The notes beneath the pieces are model-generated. The model did not search any database, was not told the DNA's origin, and saw only the letters and a list, made by a program, of their open reading frames with translations. A stretch of DNA of 64,000 bases from Onthophagus taurus (lineage: Eukaryota > Arthropoda > Insecta > Coleoptera > Scarabaeidae), in NCBI RefSeq assembly GCF_036711975.1, contig NC_091972.1:191001-255000 (forward strand), given 5' to 3'. Positions 41,291 to 51,167 of the stretch are shown here, piece after piece. Within the stretch, counting starts at the first letter, position 1; every line of letters begins with the position of its first letter. A program made the translations under genes and the position numbers.

Positions 41291-43172
41291 TACAGGGTGA
41301 TTTATAACATACGGAGGAGACTAAATGGGTAGGTACTTGAGGTCAAACTGAAGAGATTTTCTTAATAATGTTTTGTTAAAATCTTAATAGTTACATAGAT
41401 ATCGCATGTTAATTTTTTAAATAAGTTAGCGTCAACTTTTGAGAACCGCTGATATTCACTAAAGAACAATTAAAATACTTGTCAACGCCATCCTCATTTT
41501 TGAAGGAGCTGTCAAAGTAGACAATTTAATTGTTTAGTTTTAATACGTAATTTATGAAAAGAAATAATAGATGTTAATTTATGAAATGGATAATAATGTT
41601 TTAAATGCAAAATTACAAAATCTCTAAAACAAGAAAATAACATAATAATAATAATAATCTCTTTATAACATATGTTCAAAGTGCTGTCCTTGCATTTCGA
41701 CGCACAACTGCGCACGACGAATCCAATTTAACGATAATCGTGGAAATCGTGGATATATGTCCTCTGTAGCGGCAGTGATGCCATGTCGTAGTTCGTCGAT
41801 TGTATTAACCTCGGTAGCATATACTCTATCCTTCATGAATCCCCATAAAAAAAGTCCAATGGGTTAAGATCGGGACTACGTGGTGGCCATGGAATAGGTC
41901 CACCTCGACTAATCCATTTTTGCCGAAAAGCATTATCGAGGAAATCTCGTACATTACGACTAAAATGTGCAGGACAACCGTCGTGCATAAACCACATCTC
42001 ACGTCGCATAAGTAGCGGAATATCTTCCAGGAGTACTGGCAGATTTTCTTGTAAAAACTGTAAATAAGAAGTTCCATTAAGAGTTCCTGGTAATTCGAAA
42101 GGTCCTATTAACGTATTGTTCACAATTCCCGCCCATAGATTCACTCTGAATCGTTGTTGAAAAGAACCTTGACGAATAACGTGTGGATTTTCGTCCGACC
42201 ACACATGGGAATTGTGAACATTTAGAACATCATTTCTGGCAAAACAGCATTCATCCGTTACCAGTATACTGTCCGCAAAATCTGCTTCTCTGTTGGTACG
42301 ATTTAGTAGCCACTCGCAAAATTGCAACCGCAAAGGATAGTCAGCGGGAGTCAGTCCTTGCACTTTTTGAAAATGATAGGGGTGTAAACCGTTACTTTTC
42401 AACGTACGCCAAACAAAATTCTGGGATACCTCGAGTTGGTGAGAAATTTGACGAGTACTCGTGCTTCGATCCGCTTCCACAATTTCTAGAATTTCTTCTT
42501 CCACATTCACTCCATGTCTGTTTAGTCTACCGCCACCAGGACCTTTCTTAGGTTGCAAATTTCCTGTCTCTCTTCCCCGCTGGATTAACCGAAGAAAAGT
42601 GTTTTCAGAAGGGATCTGTCGATTTGGATATCGTTCTAAATACAGACGTCTTGCGTGTGCAGCGTTTTCTCCAGCAGCTCCATAAATAATAAGCATATCT
42701 ATGTATTCTTCGTTACTGTACATTACCATTGTATTTTTTGATTAGTAAAAATTCTAATTTTGACGTTAAATGACATTGATTATTAAAATTAAATGACATG
42801 TCCGTTGCTAGGTAACCAAGTCAACTGGATTGACAGCAATAAAAACATGGTATTAGCGGTTCTCAAAAAACAAACACCAGTTTTTGAGTGATTTAACAAA
42901 TTTTTAAATAGCCGTAACTGCCATATTACAAAGATTTTATTATTGGTGCTAATCAGGCATTGCTTAAGTAACCCCGAAATATTCGCAGTTTGAATTTAAA
43001 CGTAGTGTAATACCGTATATCGGAAGAAATGCTGGGCAATTAATTCAACTTTAATGCTCTATATCTTTGTGATTATTACGTTGTAGTCAAAACATTATTA
43101 AGAAAATATCTTCAGTTTGGCCCCTAGTACTTGCTCTTTTAATCTGCTCCGTATGTTATAAATCATCCTGTA
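41291..43172 (-). mobile_element. mariner-like (DD41D-type) transposon, nearly intact
   Basis: 1.88 kb, with TA on both sides. Ends are TACAGGGTGATTTATAACAT and its near reverse complement. The inverted similarity extends to the ATTATTAAGAAAATCTCTTC-like block about 80 bases in. One transposase gene fills the middle on the minus strand. The identical-looking ends and one nearly open frame imply a fairly young insertion. Confidence 0.92.
41833..42729 (-). CDS. mariner-like transposase, one frameshift near the end
   Basis: DDE/D transposase of the Tc1/mariner superfamily. The N-terminal helix-turn-helix DNA-binding part (MYSNEEYIDMLIIYGAAGEN to about residue 60) is followed by the GGGRLNRHG linker and a second helix-turn-helix (TSTRQISHQLEVSQNFVWRT). 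Catalytic residues are D in LVTDECCF, D in FMHDGCPAHF and D in SPDLNPLDFF. I count 41 residues between the second and third, a DD41D pattern. Right after NPLDFF, a run of T on the coding strand (about 41850) appears one base short. The other frame continues with WGFMKDRVYATEVNTIDELR and about 35 further residues, so the listed ORF ends early. It is otherwise a full-length family member. Confidence 0.9.
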   Translation of the reverse strand: MVMYSNEEYIDMLIIYGAAGENAAHARRLYLERYPNRQIPSENTFLRLIQRGRETGNLQPKKGPGGGRLNRHGVNVEEEILEIVEADRSTSTRQISHQLEVSQNFVWRTLKSNGLHPYHFQKVQGLTPADYPLRLQFCEWLLNRTNREADFADSILVTDECCFARNDVLNVHNSHVWSDENPHVIRQGSFQQRFRVNLWAGIVNNTLIGPFELPGTLNGTSYLQFLQENLPVLLEDIPLLMRREMWFMHDGCPAHFSRNVRDFLDNAFRQKWISRGGPIPWPPRSPDLNPLDFFYGDS

Positions 43173-43290
43173 TATTGTTGTATTATAAGCAATCTCAAAT
43201 ATACAATATAAGAATACCACATAACCTCACATATAATAAGACGAGTTAGTGCTTTAATACTATCACATAATTTCATTTTATATTTCCCTT

Positions 43291-43945
43291 TCAATTATTA
43301 ATTTGTTTGGTCACTTTTGATTCACCTTCATCTAACCAACGAAGAATAACATCCTTTCCTTCACCAGTGATGGCACTCGATTCAACTATCTTAATCTCTT
43401 GACAAATTTCTTTCTGCAATCGTCTCATTTGAAGCATAAGCAGAGCTTCGTTTCTCATTTGCCGATAACTAACATCCATCTTTGTTAAAACCAATAAAAA
43501 CTGTAATCAAGTAGAAATTTCTAAACGATATGAATTAATTTTGTCGTAATAACGCGTTCATTACCACGAGATTTCTAATCTTTAATAATGCCGTGGATTT
43601 ATTTTTTTTTTTTTGATTTAATTGTGAAATTACCTTGCAAAATTTCAATTGGGGATTTGCTAAGATCGTATAAAGTAAAACTCCGGCGGCGGAAATTTGG
43701 CATAGATTGGATGTATCGACGACATAGATTAATTTTTTTATTCCGGTGAAATAATTCGACCAAATCGGTGCCATTTGACCACCAATTTCTCGTACTGAAT
43801 GTTGATTACTTCCGGATTTTATTAAAAATATGTTGGTTCCAACTGTCGGAACTGCCGTCGTTGTTTCATCGACTGATAACCAATTTTGAAGTTTTTTTAA
43901 TAAAAGAGTTTTCCCGGAACCTGAAGGCCCCAGGCAAAGACACAT
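43291..43945 (-). CDS. ARL16: ADP-ribosylation factor-like protein 16, 2 exons, 173 residues
   Basis: Small GTPase of the Arf-like group. In mammals ARL16 has been linked to ciliary protein export from Golgi and to RIG-I inhibition. Exons (minus) are 43945-43634 and 43500-43291, joined in frame (PQLKFCK then FLLVLTKMD). Visible motifs: P-loop GPSGSGKTLL (residues 6-15), switch I TVGTNIF, and the unusual switch II REIGGQMAPIW that marks ARL16 (typical Arfs have WDxGGQ). LTKMD stands in place of NKxD. Length equals the human short form. There is no N-terminal glycine for myristoylation, as usual in ARL16. Confidence 0.92.
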
Positions 43946-44236
43946 TTTCGTTTATTTGTTACCTAGTTACGTAAGAAATATTGATTATTTTAGATTCATA
44001 AATCTTTATGAACAAACCATCTCGTATGAATTTAAAAAAAAAAGTATCGTGCGTAGTGATGAGACCATCTCGATTTATTTCAACTTTGACTTATAACAAT
44101 CATTTAAAATAATCCAAAAGTGGGTCTATTGCTTTCACTACGATCAACTTTCGTACCTATCTTTTTAATTCATTCTTTTTTTGCTTTTAGTCGCATTTCT
44201 CCCAACTCTACTTACTTTCCTTGTCGTTAGATACAC
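43946..44236. other. spacer between ARL16 and the small secreted-peptide gene
   Basis: Divergent upstream region of two genes, AT-rich. No other gene was seen. Confidence 0.4.
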
Positions 44237-44243
44237 TATATAA
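44237..44243 (+). promoter_or_regulatory. TATA box of the small secreted-peptide gene
   Basis: TATATAA lies 114 bases before the start codon at 44351. A TCACCTATAACGCAGTG stretch about 50 bases downstream could hold the start site. It is a consensus match only. Confidence 0.55.
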
Positions 44244-44350
44244 ACCATTTAATGAAATAATCCGCATTTCAAACAATCTTAACTCTTAACTCACCTATAA
44301 CGCAGTGTAGATTACAAAAAAAATAGAAAAACCGTTGAATTCTTATTAAG

Positions 44351-44622
44351 ATGAGATTAATGATAATTTGTTTGGGTATTCTCGCCATTTTTGGTGTAAC
44401 AAACTCATTAACTTATCGAAGAAGACGTTATCATGACCAAATCGCTTCGCCTTCATCAAGTTGTGGTTAGTACAAAAGTTTTGATGATTATTTTTTTAAC
44501 TTGATGTTTTAGATCGACAAAAAGTGGAAATAAAAGTTTATAGGGAACCTATGAGAGAGGAAGGTGGGCAAGATTATGCCCCATGGGGTTATTATTCAAG
44601 GCAACCCTCCGATGGTTATTAA
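44351..44622 (+). CDS. small secreted protein, 2 exons, 74 residues, family unknown
   Basis: Exons are 44351-44465 and 44513-44622, in frame through a 47-base intron. Residues 1-19 are a clear signal peptide (MRLMIICLGILAIFGVTNS). The mature part, about 55 residues, begins LTYRRRRYHDQ, a basic RRRR stretch that could be a processing site. It ends in an aromatic/glycine-rich tail (QDYAPWGYYSRQPSDGY). It has a single cysteine in the mature part, so no internal disulphide. It could be a neuropeptide-like precursor, a cuticle component or another insect-specific secreted peptide. The sequence does not decide, and I do not recognise the family. Confidence 0.75.
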
Positions 44623-45224
44623 GATGAAGATTTATAAAAATTGTGTCATATTTATTTACAAGTTAAGAGTTTTAAGTTGTTATTAAAAAAACACCGCGTT
44701 AATTTTATAGAATGTGTTGTAAAGTTTTAAAACCTCATATTTTGTTATTTTTGAAAGAATATAAAAGTTTTACATAAACATCTTTTTGTTACCTCACACA
44801 TCAAACAATTCCTTCCTGGTAAATGACATTATTTTAGGTGTGAAAACAATCTAAGGATGATACCTGAGGATACACATTGTTGTACATCTTTTTAACAATT
44901 AAGCTGAAGTCGTTTTCCATCATTTAGTAGCTTTATAAATACTAATTAAGTCTTGGTTGCTTGAAGCTGAGGCTCAATGATTAACCTTAAGCTTGTCATC
45001 ATTTAGTGGCGCCTCAGCTTATTATTATTAATCTTTTGGCTATTGAAGTGGAAATAAACCGCCACATAAATTGTATTTTCAGACACTTGTAAACAATGTT
45101 TACCATCTTTAATGATACTTTCAAAATCATATCACTATTATTTTAATTAACACCAAAATTTAAAATCGAATAAATTATAATAAAGCCCTAACTGATTACA
45201 CTTTAAAATATATTCTATACATAA
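44623..45224. other. intergenic, with a small stem-loop
   Basis: 3' flank of the small secreted-peptide gene and of LYRM4 (convergent genes). An AGCTGAGGC / GCCTCAGCT inverted pair spans 44966-45018. No gene was seen. Confidence 0.5.
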
Positions 45225-45597
45225 TTAAATCTGTTTTTCTTCAATAACTAATTTTTCAACATCATATAGTTTAGCTATAATAACCTAAAAAAGAAAACTT
45301 TCAACATAACCTCACAAAACATAAAAAAAAATAATCTCACCTGTCTTTTTAACATTTCTAAACTATCTTTACCTTCCTTAAACAACCTATTAACAATTTC
45401 CGGTTGATTTATACCTTTATTTCCATGAAAACTATCCCGGATTTTCCTTAAAGCGTAAGTTCTAAAATAATATAGGGTTGGTTATTTATAAAATGAATTA
45501 TTTAATGAAAACTTTACCTGAAATTATATGCGGGCATTCTCGTCGCTTCACGTAATAACGATTTATATAATGTTAAAATTTGGCGAGATGTCGTCAT
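45225..45597 (-). CDS. LYRM4: LYR motif-containing protein 4 (ISD11), 3 exons, 86 residues
   Basis: Mitochondrial matrix protein that binds and stabilises the cysteine desulfurase NFS1, together with acyl carrier protein, for iron-sulfur cluster assembly (bcn92 in Drosophila). Exons (minus) are 45597-45518, 45461-45341 and 45284-45225. The protein begins MTTSRQILTLYKSLLREATR. The LYR motif is LYK here. Next come PAYNFRTYALRKIRDSFHGN, which matches the family's AYNYRTYAVRRIRDAF, then MLKRQVIIAKLYDVEKLVIE near the C-terminus. Length fits the family (about 90). The gene is divergent from METTL3. Confidence 0.94.
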
Positions 45598-46182
45598 TTT
45601 GCAAACGTTCAAGATTCTATAACTAATTTTGAGAAATTTTACCTAACCTCCAAAGGTTGTTCTACTTTTAATCTTTTACTGTTTGCATGCACTGAGTGCG
45701 GTGCCTGACCTCGAATACAAAAAAAATTTAATCTTATGATAAGAAAGACGTGATGAAACAGAAATTACTTTGTACTGTGTTACTTTAATTATTTACATAG
45801 CTTGTTTTACTAATTAATTGCACTGATATTACGTATTTTTAATAAATAACCCTTGCGATAATTAATGTGGTAACACTGCAACAAGTACATACTTTAACCA
45901 AACTAAACCGATATTTAAAAATAAAATATTAGTAATAAATAAAACAATAATAATAATAAATTAATTAAAAATATAACCCAACTTATTTTTATATAATATG
46001 ATCGTTTAGTTTCATTATTAAATTCGTATAATTTTCACATTTTTTAAATGATTAAAATGCATTGTTTTTTCGACCATTAAGTCACGTTAAAATAAGTGCT
46101 CTATACACAAAGTTTTAAGCCAAAACAAACTTGAAAATCAAAACATAACCTCTTCATAATATTGCTTGTTTATAATATTGCG
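45598..46182. promoter_or_regulatory. divergent promoter region of LYRM4 and METTL3
   Basis: 585 bases between the two start codons, mostly A/T. Both genes are housekeeping and no TATA box is evident at the expected positions. No other gene was seen. Confidence 0.5.
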
Positions 46183-47872
46183 ATGTCTGATGCTTGGGAA
46201 GAAATCCAAGCAATTAAAAATAAACGAAATAGTCTCAGAGAACGTTTAGAAAAGCGTAAAAAAGAACGTCAAGACATCCTAGGTACGAATTTAACTACAT
46301 CTTCACCCACAACATCCGATGGAAGTCCTCAAATTCCAACCTTTCACAAAGAAGATACAAAAACGAAACAAGAAATCGAAGAGGATTTAGTAAAAACCGA
46401 TCCAACGATAGAATATGAACTTTTAAAAGTTTTATGTGAAGTAACACTTCAAATACCAACCACTTCTACCGAACTGGTTGATTCATTAAAAATAACTTCG
46501 TTGCAAAGAGATGCTTTGCATAAGTTGGTTTTTAATTTACTACAAAAGTTTGCAACTCAAAGACTTATTACTGTTAAAGAATTGATTAAAGATGATGGTA
46601 GTATTATTGAAATTACTAATGTCGAACATACAAAATTAAATGCTATGTTAGCTGAAGAAATTAAAAGTTTGCCTGCTGATTATGAGAGTACAAAGAGAAA
46701 ACGCGAACACTCTCCTATTGTTGAAGAAGAGGACAGAAAAAAGAAAGAAAAAAAGGATCCTAAAGCAGAAGATATTTTGGTGAGACAATTTTAAATTTAA
46801 TGTATTCAAATTAAACAATCTTTTTTAGTCGTTATTATCAATGCCATCAACAAAAGAAAAAGAAAGTAAAAAGCTTGGGGAAGAAATTCTTGACCTTCTT
46901 AGTAAACCAACTGCAAAGGAACGATCTTTGGCTGAACGATTTCGTTCACAAGGCGGCGCGCAAGTTATGGAATTTTGTCCACATGGCACTAGAATTGAAT
47001 GCCAAAGAAACGCTGGAACATCTCAATGTAAAAAACTACACTTTAAAAAGATCATTCAAAAACACACGGATGAAGCTTTGGGTGATTGTTCCTTTTTGAA
47101 CACTTGCTTTCACATGGACACTTGCAAATATGTTCACTATGAAGTTGATCGCACTGGCCAAGATGTTGTCCCAGTATCACATCAAAACAGAAGAGTAGTT
47201 GGCACGGAAGGGACCACTTTGTATCCACCTCAATGGGTCCAATGCGATTTGAGATATCTCGATATGACAGTTTTAGGGAAATTTGCTGTTATTATGGCTG
47301 ATCCACCGTGGGACATCCATATGGAGCTTCCATATGGTACCATGTCAGATGATGAAATGCGACAATTAGGTATTCCTCAATTACAAGATGAAGGTCTAAT
47401 TTTTTTATGGGTAACTGGAAGGGCTATGGAATTAGGTAGGGAATGCTTAAAATTGTGGGGTTATGAACGTGTTGATGAGATAATTTGGGTGAAAACAAAT
47501 CAATTACAAAGAATTATAAGAACAGGAAGAACCGGACATTGGTTAAATCACGGTAAAGAACATTGTTTGGTCGGGATGAAAGGAAATCCGAAAAATTTGA
47601 ATAGGGGTTTAGACTCAGATGTTATTGTGGCCGAAGTAAGAGCGACGAGTCATAAACCAGATGAGATTTATGGAATGATTGAAAGGTTATCGCCGGGAAC
47701 GAGAAAGATTGAGCTTTTTGGACGGCCACACAACATCCAACCTAATTGGATTACATTAGGGAATCAGGTTGAAGGGATTAAATTGGTCGATGAGGTTTTA
47801 ATTGAGAATTTTAGGAAACGGTATCCAGATGGAAATTGTATGGCTCCACCTCCGCCTGATAGTGCACATTAA
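46183..47872 (+). CDS. METTL3: m6A RNA methyltransferase catalytic subunit, 2 exons, 546 residues
   Basis: Transfers methyl from S-adenosylmethionine to N6 of adenosine in nuclear mRNA, as a heterodimer with METTL14 (Ime4 in Drosophila). Exons are 46183-46779 and 46829-47872. The N-terminal third has a WTAP-binding-like helix and charged linkers with a basic KRKREHSP nuclear signal. Two CCCH zinc fingers (CPHGTRIECQRN..CKKLHF and CSFLNTCFHMDTCKYVHYE) precede the MT-A70 domain. This domain has the catalytic ADPPWDIHMELPYGT, FLWVTGRAMELGRE, WVKTNQLQRIIRTGRTGHWL, HGKEHCLVG, and ELFGRPHNIQPNWITLGNQ. Human METTL3 has 580 residues. The start at 46183 is chosen because MSDAWEEIQAIK matches the family's N-terminus. 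Confidence 0.97.
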
Positions 47873-48094
47873 TTTTAATAGATTTTATGTGATTGTATAA
47901 TTTTATAACTGATTTTGAAAATAAAGACATTTTATTTATTTCATCAGATTTGTTATTCATCTATCAGAAGACCACAATTTGGTTAACTACCTCAGCCTTA
48001 TTCTTAGAATATAATACTTTTCAATTTTGTCATAAATTTGACCATAAACGGTTTGAATGGGTTGTGCAAACAAGTCTAATTAAATTGTGTTTAG
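47873..48094. other. METTL3 3' flank
   Basis: An AATAAA signal lies near 47920. A 69-codon open frame here has no recognisable domain and is treated as chance. Confidence 0.5.
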
Positions 48095-50415
48095 CCCATT
48101 AACGGCCAAAGGTGCGTAAACGCACCTTTTCGTATTTGTTTTTTTTTAATCTAAATTAAAACAAATTTTTTCTATTTATTTCATTAAACCATTAGTATTA
48201 AGTCTAAAGAATCTTGTAAAATTGTTAGTGTTAACAAAATGCACTGTATTGTATTTTAAAAAAATGCAGAATATTGCTAATTTCGAATGCCACAGCATTG
48301 ACTTAGAAAAAAGAACAAAATTTGTTTATACATTAATTATAACAAAACTGTTTCTATGGTAAACACTTCCCAAAATGTTGTTTTAAACATGGTATAAATA
48401 TATTTATCTACCACTGCTTGGATAAGTCATCATTACCGCACTCATTTGAGGTGTTTTGAGTTACGTAATGAAGTTCATTACCGCACTGGTTTCATTACCT
48501 AACGCATTTTTAACCTAATCAGAACAGACTTAATTTATTGAAACGAGCACCAATACAAAAGAAAAAGTGTTATCTACTTATAGAGAAACAATACTATTTA
48601 TTATAAACATTAATTGTTATGTTTTTACATTTCAAAACACTTATTCCAGATGAGTAAACATGTTGAAACTGACAATTAAAAATAGACAACAATCATTTCA
48701 AAATATTTTTATAAATGTCAAATAGCCTTTTTTAAAGAAATTGATTTTTTAGTAATTTTAAGCAGTCGTAGATAAAGTGCTGTATATCACACGTGGGCTA
48801 GAGCATAATTACAGTACTCGTGTGAATTCTCCACACTCGTATTGTAATTATGTTTCTAGCCCACTTGTAATATAAATAACTATTATTTTATCCTAAACGA
48901 AACAATTGTAATAATGTTATAAACATTGAGGGTGCGTATACGCACCTTTGCTGAAAACAAATATTATAAAAATAAAGTGAACTAATAGTTGTAGTTTTAG
49001 TTTTTTTGTGAACCTTAAAATTAATTTTCAATCAACACTGCAACAATGAGGTAAATGGCATAAAATAAATTAACTAAATTTTACAGTTTAGCAATTTATA
49101 CGCGTCACAGATGAATGTTATGGACGAAATAAATCTAAAGAGATTTATTGGTATTTGTATTCTGTCTGGATATCACACGTTGCCACATGCGGATATGTAC
49201 TGGTCAAAAGATAATGAAGTAAATAAATTTACAACAATAAAACAAAATATTCATTTATTGGACAACACAAAATTGAATAAAAATGATAAATTTTCCAAGT
49301 TAAGACCTATATTTGACATCATGAATTGAAAATTTATGAAGTTTGGAGTTTTTGATCATAATCTGTCAATAGATGAAGAAATGGTTCTGTATTTTGGACG
49401 ACATTCCTGTAAAATGTTCATCAGTGGTAAGCCCGTTAGATTTGGTTTCAAGTTGTGGTGCCTATATTCTTACGATGGGTATCTATATCAATTTATTCCA
49501 TATGGTGGGAAAGAACAAGAAAAACCTGACAAATACCTTTCTTAGGGAACGAGAGTTGTTTTAAAGTTACTAAATCCACATCATAGAACATTCTTCGATA
49601 ACTTTTTTTCGTCATACTCTCTTTTCGGTATTTTGAAAGAAAAGGGTGGCAAACTGTCCAATCGAAACAAAAAAAGTTATGAAGAAAAAACAACGAGGTT
49701 CGTATATTTGTGTATTTGATCCCAATTTGGATGTATTGATGGTACAGTGGAACGACAACTCGGTCGTCACAGTAATTACCAAAGTTTGTAAAGTACTCCT
49801 GCAGTTACAGAATCAAAATAAGAGGGAAAAAATGGTAGTGGCCATTGTTTATCAACATGATAGATAGCGCAGTAGTCAACAGCTGGTAAATTTTTAAAAT
49901 GGCAAACAGATCTAAAATGTCGCAATTACATTTTCGCTCCTCATTGGCTATAAGTTTGATGAAATTCGAAGGCCAATCTGAATTAACAAATGTTAACTCT
50001 TCTTCTTTTTACGGTAGAACATCAAGGCAAAGTTTACTGCAAGAGATAACATAGGGCATATAATAAAAAAATCGGAAGCCAATTCGAGAAAAAAGTGTAA
50101 AGTTTGCAAAAGCCATACAATATACTTGTGCAAAAAATGTAAAGTACACCTGCGCGCTGATTGTTTTGAATATTTTCATATTAATGTATAATTTTAGTTA
50201 TTAAATTACTCTGATTTTCCAAAGTTTGAATAAATTATTTTTTTCTAAATGACACGGTTATTTGCCAAAGGTGCCTTTACGCACCCCCATTTATTTGAAG
50301 CATAATTGATTTTTTTTTTAGAACATACTTCAAAATTATCTTATTTAACATAGTTTATGTAATATTTAATTTTTAAAAATAAAAACTGATTTTTGTGGTC
50401 GTGGCTATAAATGGG
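48095..50415 (+). mobile_element. piggyBac-type element relic, flanked by TTAG
   Basis: Ends are CCCATTAACGGCCAAAGGTG at the left and a decayed reverse complement at the right (GGCTATAAATGGG). An inner copy of GCCAAAGGTGC..ACGCACC occurs at both sides (48103 and 50261). The 4-base flank is TTAG on both sides (48091-48094 and 50416-50419). Plus-strand pieces of a piggyBac transposase remain at 49111-49867 in several frames (LKRFIGICILSGYHTLPHAD, MYWSKDN, LSIDEEMVLYFGRHSCKMFI, SGKPVRFGFKLWCL), and a C-terminal CRLC-like cysteine motif (CKVCKSHTIYLCKKC near 50100) also remains. It has several stops and frame changes and is inactive. Confidence 0.85.
48791..48868. repeat. foldback (about 78 bases) inside the piggyBac relic
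   Basis: An ACGTGGGCTAGAG arm and its imperfect reverse complement, with ATAATTACAGTACTCG / CACTCGTATTGTAATTAT in the stem. It may be a small foldback insertion. Confidence 0.6.
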
Positions 50416-50419
50416 TTAG

Positions 50420-50812
50420 CCCCCATACACCTGCAAACAAATTCCGCAAACTGACGTTGCACAACAAGTTTATTGTGCAAACAAGGTTACCCATACACTA
50501 TACACAATCTTCAGTACAAAGTAGCCTGTTTAGCTATAATAATTACTGTTGCGTCAGAAGATGGTGTTAGAAAAATAAAAAGGAACCAGAGAGTATGGAT
50601 GAGAGTGGTTAAAAAAGGATCACTTTTTAGCCACTCTATCACTGTATCACTCTATCACTGTCACTAAAACTAGAAACATTCGGATTTAGCCGCACGTCTC
50701 TCAAGACGGCTAAACCCGAATGACCCAGTAAACAACCTTTCGAACCACATAAACCACTTTTAAATGGTAAAACAATAATTTACGTGAATTTATTTTATTT
50801 TTCATTTTTTAG
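50420..50812. other. repeat-derived spacer with a Harbinger-like scrap and one palindromic cassette
   Basis: Near 50555-50640 a frame reads VRKIKRNQRVWMRVVKKGSL, similar to the start of PIF/Harbinger transposases. This is a weak call. At 50668-50725 there is one cassette: GAAACATTCGGATTTAGCCG and its inverted partner CGGCTAAACCCGAATG. No host gene was seen. Confidence 0.5.
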
Positions 50813-50952
50813 ATGTTTTACAAAAATATCTCCCAAAAAATCCAAAGTGTTTAGAAATTTTTGCAAGATACCTACATCCAAATACAACTAGTTATGGATT
50901 AGAAGCCATAAAATTCCAACACATTTCACTTTATAAGGAACAGTCTGAATAA
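50813..50952 (+). pseudogene. orphan METTL4-like terminal exon
   Basis: An open exon begins after a good acceptor (TTTTTTAG at 50812). It reads (D)VLQKYLPKNPKCLEIFARYL, then HPNTTSYGLEAIKFQHISLY and EQSE stop. METTL4 proteins (N6-adenine methyltransferases, MT-A70 group) end in this way: a DVL..Y...CLELFAR.L.P.WTS.G.E.LKFQ pattern. No METTL4 catalytic domain (DPPW) was found upstream on this strand between METTL3 and here. The exon is therefore orphaned by rearrangement, or belongs to a gene whose other exons are outside their expected place. The last 23 or so codons are duplicated at 54957. The exon itself shows no break. Confidence 0.6.
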
Positions 50953-51167
50953 ATCAAAGGTGTTTTTTTAAAACATAAATTATTTTATTATTTTTATATT
51001 ACATTGAAGAATAGGAATTTTATTAATAAATATACAAAGTAACTCTAAGTTATTTAATTTAATATCTTTTGTTCGGTATCCCTTTGGATTCATCTTTTAC
51101 CATCTTCAAAAATCTGCACCTAATTTATTTTTTAATTTATGTTAGTCTTTTTTTTTAGATAAGTATA
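50880..51167. repeat. duplicated METTL4/GALE tail junction, left copy
   Basis: Matches 54957-55248 over about 288 bases. It covers the last METTL4 codons on the plus strand and, at 51119-51058 on the minus strand, a copy of the GALE last exon. In this copy the GALE exon carries two in-frame stops (tryptophan codons of the WRWQK motif region changed), so it is a dead copy. It ends abruptly at TA where a CAGGATGTCTCAGC transposon end begins. Confidence 0.9.

Noticed and set aside
47893-48102. 69-codon frame after METTL3
   Set aside because: It overlaps the METTL3 3' flank and runs into the piggyBac end. No recognisable protein.
46183-50952. METTL3 reading on into the METTL4-like exon as one fused gene
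   Set aside because: METTL3 has its own full C-terminus, stop codon and polyadenylation signal. The downstream exon lies beyond a piggyBac relic.
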